Source of the DNA: Planctomycetaceae bacterium | Lineage (GTDB): Bacteria; Planctomycetota; Planctomycetia; Pirellulales; Lacipirellulaceae | Direction: 5' to 3' | NCBI GenBank assembly: GCA_002713555.1 | Contig: PATG01000047.1 | Span: forward strand, 10,631 to 51,866 | DNA: 41,236 nt | Shown here: positions 37,589 to 41,236 of the stretch, in pieces | Numbering within the stretch: position 1 is the first letter of the stretch | Layout of the letters: the number at the start of each line of letters is the position of its first letter | Notes under the pieces: model-generated | The model's database searches: none | Told to the model about the DNA's origin: nothing | The model's input: only the letters and a program-made list of their open reading frames with translations | Position numbers and translations under genes: made by a program

Positions 37589-37930
37589 ATGGCACGGAAG
37601 CGAAGAGTATTCAGCGGTGCTTTTAAGGCGAAAGTGGCCCGAGGCGACAAATCGACAGCAGAGCTTGCTGCGAAGTTTGCGGTCCACACAAGCCAAGTGA
37701 CAGCATGGAAGAAACAACTGCTCGCGGGAGCTGCAGAGTTATTTGCCGACGGACGTGGCCGTCCGGATGAAACCTCGGCAGACGAGCAAGAAATTTACGA
37801 ACAGATTGGCAGCTTGAAGATAGAAGTCGAGTGGTTGAAAAAAATCTACCGAGCTCACCTAAGCAGCTCCGGCGATGGATTGAACCAGAACATGGAAAGC
37901 TCAGCGTTGCCCGTCAATGCGAACTGCTAG
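37589..37930 (+). CDS. IS3-family OrfA (transposase DNA-binding part)
   Basis: OrfA carries the helix-turn-helix that binds the element's ends. ATG 37589 is preceded by AGGAGG at 8 bases. In 113 residues: [10 protein letters not shown], then the HTH ([21 protein letters not shown]), ELFADGRGR and the leucine-zipper-like [18 protein letters not shown]. After WLKK the reading continues in frame 0 into unlike sequence (YRAHLSSSG), while the -1 frame gives the normal orfB start. The sequence is intact, but the element is dead because OrfB is cut. Confidence 0.85.
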   Translation: MARKRRVFSGAFKAKVARGDKSTAELAAKFAVHTSQVTAWKKQLLAGAAELFADGRGRPDETSADEQEIYEQIGSLKIEVEWLKKIYRAHLSSSGDGLNQNMESSALPVNANC

Positions 37931-38265
37931 GCCTACCTCGCTCGACTTGGTATTACCAACCGTGCGGCGAAACAGTCGAAAATTTGGCACTGATGCGGTT
38001 GATCGACGAGCAGTATCTGCAGACACCCTTTTATGGGAGTCGCAAGATGGCGGAAGTGTTTGGAGTCAATCGGAAGCGGATACAGCGTTTGATGCGGTTG
38101 ATGGGAAGAGAAGCCATTTATCCCAAAAGGCGCACTACCTGGCCTGCTGCCGGTCATGAGATTTACCGGTATTTACTGCGGAATGTGGAGATTTTGCGTC
38201 CCGATCACGTTTGGAGTACTGATATTACGCATTTGCCCATGCGGCGCGGTTTTATGTACTTGGTC
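37831..38265 (+). pseudogene. IS3-family OrfB transposase, truncated after first catalytic Asp
   Basis: This frame shows [20 protein letters not shown], the HTH_21-like segment PFYGSRKMAEVFGVNRKRIQ, and the start of the rve (DDE) domain: DHVWSTDITHLPMRRGFMYLV. The first catalytic Asp (STDIT) is present; the second Asp and the Glu are lost, because the frame runs into foreign sequence and stops at 38308-38310. An intact OrfB would have roughly 270-290 residues; about 145 remain. It would be expressed as an OrfAB fusion by frameshifting but is catalytically dead. Confidence 0.85.
37838..37869 (+). promoter_or_regulatory. -1 ribosomal frameshift site of the IS
   Basis: A run of seven A at 37838-37844 (slippery A-AAA-AAA) is followed after 6 bases by a stem of 5 bp: GAGCT at 37851-37855 and AGCTC at 37865-37869. 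Slipping back by one joins EWLKK to [12 protein letters not shown] of OrfB, the standard IS3 way to make the OrfAB transposase. Confidence 0.75.
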
Positions 38266-38403
38266 ACTCAAATCACTGAGCGAATGGGTTGCTCCACGCG
38301 AATCATGTAGCGAAAAATTAGAAATCTGCGTCGTCTGTGCTTCAGAGAATCGCTGCCCAGCGAACGAAAGCAGGACGACTAGCCCCAGAAAGCGTCCGGT
38401 CAT
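38266..38403 (-). pseudogene. 5' part of the redoxin/copper monooxygenase gene
   Basis: ATG at 38401-38403 opens a frame with a signal peptide (MTGRFLGLVVLLSFAGQRFSEA) and the first strand of a redoxin/AhpC-TSA domain (ISNFSLHDSRGATHSLSDL). At about residue 47 it runs into the truncated IS element. Orientation and order fit the 5' end of the same gene whose tail lies at 36916-37510. The redoxin core, a probable middle heme/copper region, and the first monooxygenase domain are missing between the two parts. That the two pieces belong to one gene is inferred from their positions and the usual architecture of such planctomycete proteins. Confidence 0.6.
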
Positions 38404-38637
38404 CGCGACCACTCCTGCGTAGAAACAAATGGGAAAGAAGGCACATTATTCTAGAAACAAAAGAGCAAAGAAGGGCAGGCAAAGAGCATGGATTAAACAC
38501 TCTATTTTCCCTCTGCTACAGACCGGGCTATTGATATAAACCCAGTGACACCAGCACTTTCCAGATTCTAATCCCTGAGCCACTTGTCCGTCATTGCCTG
38601 TCCTTTTATGCCCTTCCTGTCGTATCCAGGCCTGATG

Positions 38638-38946
38638 TTAAAGGTGCACAGGAACCGAACGCACTTGCTCGTTGTCCTTGATCGGTTGAGGAGGAACAAG
38701 CCATGGAATTTCCCGACCTTCCTCATGCATTTTGAAGACCTGCGATTTGAATTCGCGCACAACTTTACCCAACACATCTCTCTCCGAGCTACCCTTGGCA
38801 TCGATACCAGCAAGATTTGCCACTCTTCCGGTAACTGTAGCGTCGTCGTTTTTGCGAACGTATACAAGGCAAGTGTATACAGGAACATTGGGCTTGGAGT
38901 CGCCAGTGATACCAAGTGAATTTGGATTGTCAGAATTCGGTTGCAT
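38638..38946 (-). CDS. HicB-like small protein, no toxin partner seen
   Basis: From ATG 38944-38946 the protein has 102 residues. VYTCLVYVRKNDDATVTGRV then ANLAGIDAKGSSERDVLGKV and VREFKSQVFKMHEEGREIPW follow the beta-beta-alpha HicB/UPF0150 pattern (Y-x-x-x-V-x..., P/A-x-L-x-G-x-x-x-x-G-x-(S/T)-x-x-(E/D)-A/V). HicB proteins are often antitoxins of HicA, but no small double-stranded RNA-binding-domain (HicA) gene lies nearby, so another role is as likely. The tail EQVRSVPVHL is outside the fold. An in-frame ATG at 38976 adds ten residues. Function unknown. Confidence 0.65.
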   Translation of the reverse strand: MQPNSDNPNSLGITGDSKPNVPVYTCLVYVRKNDDATVTGRVANLAGIDAKGSSERDVLGKVVREFKSQVFKMHEEGREIPWLVPPQPIKDNEQVRSVPVHL

Positions 38947-38982
38947 ATTCCTAGTGTGGGTGACCCCGAAACGCAATTTTTT

Positions 38983-40944
38983 TCAACGCAGCGTGCTTTG
39001 ATCGGCTGTGGTATTTGTCGCTTGCGGCGCTAGTTTGCTGAGTGTTGCACCTACCATAAACCAGCCATCTTCATCACTGCGGATTACAGTCCCTGTGGGA
39101 CCAAAGTAACGACGTACCATTTCAAAAGCTGGCAATTGCCGGCCATCAATCTTCTGTTCCCGCAGAATGTCCTCGTCTTCGTCGTCTGGAGGAGTCATCA
39201 GCCGATTGAGGAGCCTACCGAGAAGTGTTTCCGATTCGGGCATTTTACCTTGCCGAAGTAGCTCATAAACGGGCCGAAAAGCTTCGTCGGTTCGCACAAA
39301 AGTCTTTACCGATTTACTGCCAGCAAGCAATCGAGAAAGGGTATTTTCGACTTCGTGGTAATCCGCCGCGCCGACGAGTTGTTCCTGCAGTTGCCGCTTT
39401 GAAAGTATTTCCTTCAAGTAGTTGGCATGCGAAGAAATGAACAGATGGCTATCCGTCACACTCACAGCCGATGCTTCGTCAGAATTCTCCAAATTGGTAT
39501 TCTGCGCTACAACGTCCTCTTGGGGATCCAATAAATCAAGATCGGAAGAAGTGATATCCACATCGGGAATATCTTCTTCTACTTCCAGGATTTCCCAGAC
39601 AATCTTACCGTCGTACTCTTGTTGCGATGCGTTGGGATCACTCTCCATGAATTTTTTTACGGTTTCGGCGACAGCCTTCTCGTTGGTTAGCTCAACCACG
39701 ATCAAAAACCGCTCACATTTGGGGGTAATGGGGACTTCGTAATCGGTGACAAGCATGACCCGTTGACCCAAATGTGCGATGAAATCTTTTCGTACATCAA
39801 CTTGCGGGCCATAGGGATCGCGTTCTAAGCCTTCCAGTACACCTGCAAATGCTTCCTCATAACCAGCAATTGCATCGAAGAGCGATCCGAAATTTTCAAA
39901 TGCATTGCTTAAATCGCAGTTGAATGTCCGGTAGGTGGCCAATTTACGTGGCAGCCATTTTTGTGGAGCCATCTGTTCACTGTTCGGAAACTTCATCATG
40001 CGCATGGCCAGACGATACTTGTCGGGTTTACCTGATATGGGGGGGGCATAAACTGCGGTGCGATGCAGAAGCTCATACGAACCGGCCACTGAAAGATTAA
40101 CGAACCCACCGATACCTAGAATCGCATTAAAACCCTGTTCGTTGAGAATTTTTATATAGTCTTTGCCATACTGTTTCTTATTCTTTGCTGCCAAGGAACG
40201 AATGGATCGAGCATAGCCAAAGGGATCAAAGAACCAGCGGATCTCAGGTGAGAGTTCGCCCGCTTCTTTGGCACAACGCCCCATCGTTTCCTGATAGGGA
40301 ACTACGCTTGATAAGCCTACCGAGTTGTCACCAAAACGGTGTAGCATTTCTTCTGCTTCATCAGCACGATCACTTGCACAGAACATGTCGTCTTTTACAA
40401 AGAAAACAGCTTCGTGCTTGATATTCGGATCCTTCTTCAAAGGAATTTGATAGGTAGTTACTTGTGTGCCATTCTTTTCATTGGTTGACTTGGTTGCGTT
40501 GCGCTTGGCGAGTTCTTTGTCCACCTTTTTGAGAAGAGCATCCAGCTGATCACGATGGCCAGCCACATCTACGATCAAAGCAATAGCAGCACGATCATTT
40601 TCTCTTTCCACCAGGCCTAAAGCAATTTCACCACTTGCGATGTCTTTCAAATCGGATAATTCCACACCAAGCTTATCACGCACTCCTGTGATTTTACTTT
40701 TTAACTGACGCTTCAAATCCTCAACAAAAGGCTGCATTGCCTCATCCTGGGCGAGTTGACCCATCTGAGTTTGCTGCCAATGTTCGTGGAGTGTATTGAT
40801 GTCACCAATCGAAACGTATCCGCGTGTGTTTGGCGCCATCAGGTGGTCGCTAGGAATGGCTCCCTGGGCGAGAGCTAAGCTTGAAAACCCAAGCGAAAAG
40901 GCGTACAGAGCGCAGTAAGATATAGTTCGTCTTCTGAAGATCAC
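38983..40944 (-). CDS. large exported protein of unknown function
   Basis: Not recognised with certainty; the general look, a long secreted protein with repeated alpha/beta units (GEIALGLVE..., SGKPDKYRLAMRMM...), resembles DUF3352-like planctomycete proteins. I chose GTG 40942-40944, preceded by AAGG, because it yields a normal signal peptide (IFRRRTISYCALYAFSLGFSSLALA, cleavage near ALAQ); this gives 653 residues. An ATG at 41052 would add 36 Pro-rich residues. An acidic linker (DVDITSSDLDLLDPQEDVV) lies two-thirds along and an acidic loop (PPDDEDEDIL) near the end. It starts 36 bases downstream of the HicB-like gene's 5' side on the same strand and may be upstream of it in one transcript. 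Confidence 0.7.
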   Translation of the reverse strand: MIFRRRTISYCALYAFSLGFSSLALAQGAIPSDHLMAPNTRGYVSIGDINTLHEHWQQTQMGQLAQDEAMQPFVEDLKRQLKSKITGVRDKLGVELSDLKDIASGEIALGLVERENDRAAIALIVDVAGHRDQLDALLKKVDKELAKRNATKSTNEKNGTQVTTYQIPLKKDPNIKHEAVFFVKDDMFCASDRADEAEEMLHRFGDNSVGLSSVVPYQETMGRCAKEAGELSPEIRWFFDPFGYARSIRSLAAKNKKQYGKDYIKILNEQGFNAILGIGGFVNLSVAGSYELLHRTAVYAPPISGKPDKYRLAMRMMKFPNSEQMAPQKWLPRKLATYRTFNCDLSNAFENFGSLFDAIAGYEEAFAGVLEGLERDPYGPQVDVRKDFIAHLGQRVMLVTDYEVPITPKCERFLIVVELTNEKAVAETVKKFMESDPNASQQEYDGKIVWEILEVEEDIPDVDITSSDLDLLDPQEDVVAQNTNLENSDEASAVSVTDSHLFISSHANYLKEILSKRQLQEQLVGAADYHEVENTLSRLLAGSKSVKTFVRTDEAFRPVYELLRQGKMPESETLLGRLLNRLMTPPDDEDEDILREQKIDGRQLPAFEMVRRYFGPTGTVIRSDEDGWFMVGATLSKLAPQATNTTADQSTLR

Positions 40945-41236
40945 GATAATACTGCCTTGTGGTGGGGCGGGCGGTTTGGAAAAGGGTTGTGGACAACTAG
41001 TTTGTAACGGCGCGGGGGACTTTACTGGTTTATCGGCATTGGGGCAACGCATATCTTACCTATGCTAGCGTAGACAATTAGAGCTTACCCAACCGGGCTA
41101 ACACGTCCCAGCCACAGATTTTCCCAGTTGGTGAAATGGGAGGAATACAGAGGCTGTTTTGCTATGGTTTTTGCAGAGATCTAGAATTCATGGTCGCAGA
41201 GATCGATCCTCATAGAGCAATCTGGCACGCAGGGTT

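Larger units (their letters stand above)
37511..38265 (+). mobile_element. truncated IS3-family insertion sequence
   Basis: The left end starts TGAGGTGGACCCC at 37511, as IS3-family ends do, directly after the host sequence. Inside are orfA and an orfB joined by a slippery A7. The right third is absent: orfB stops matching at MYLV (about 38265) and host gene sequence follows, so no right terminal repeat or target duplication can be seen. The element cannot transpose by itself. A hairpin ACTCCC-TTT-GGGAGT precedes the orfA ribosome binding site. Confidence 0.85.

Noticed and set aside
37511..37689. The first 60 residues of the minus-strand frame 37054-37689
   Set aside because: They are the antisense of the IS left end and orfA; the host gene part starts only at 37510.

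Overview
The window looks like chromosomal DNA of a planctomycete, most likely Pirellulales. This is inferred from gene content and protein style, not from a marker gene. The signs are an aa3-type oxidase operon with a built-in ABC transporter, SCO and CtaM (DUF420) genes; an oversized SecA; a FlgM-like protein; several small proteins of a planctomycete type; and the remains of a redoxin / copper monooxygenase / CBM48 protein. No rRNA, intact tRNA, CRISPR array, prophage or replication origin was found.

Region 1 (1-10489, all +) is a respiratory operon. It opens with the last codons of a c-type cytochrome. Then come coxB, coxA (A2-type, YSHPAVY motif), heme A synthase, heme O synthase, coxC with a large hydrophilic insertion, subunit IV, an ABC-2 ATPase and permease, a SCO copper chaperone, a DUF420/CtaM protein and two small membrane proteins. 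Four neighbouring pairs overlap as ATGA (ctaA/ctaB, ATPase/permease, permease/SCO, SCO/DUF420), which suggests translational coupling. The operon can make heme A, load copper and assemble the oxidase.

Region 2 (10571-18100) holds an HpaI-type aldolase with a possible small membrane protein behind it (both -), a 1230-residue SecA (+) with two kinds of insertion, a Kdo transferase (+, implying LPS-type lipid A), and a rhomboid-like membrane protein with a zinc-ribbon tail (-) that lacks the protease residues.

Region 3 (18312-27846) has an ABC-2 exporter (ATPase and two permeases), a flavoprotein next to a radical SAM enzyme of unknown pathway, a gene-poor 950-bp stretch, a prolyl oligopeptidase and, convergent to it, ispH.

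Region 4 (28013-34231) has a small gene with a strong ribosome binding site and a clear terminator, a 1.25-kb gap, flgM-like and fur-like genes, a striking long inverted repeat between the convergent fur and purB genes, an HD-domain phosphohydrolase and a small membrane protein.

Region 5 (34515-41052) has a large secreted alpha/beta-hydrolase-like protein without the nucleophile serine. Next is a wrecked gene: a redoxin / copper monooxygenase / CBM48 protein whose 5' and 3' ends flank a truncated IS3-family element, its middle gone and a stop codon inside the surviving tail. A HicB-like small protein and a large exported protein of unknown function follow.

The points most worth a second look are the IS-associated gene wreck, the repeat-expanded SecA, the ABC transporter inside the cox operon, the flavoprotein/radical SAM pair and the inverted repeat after fur.
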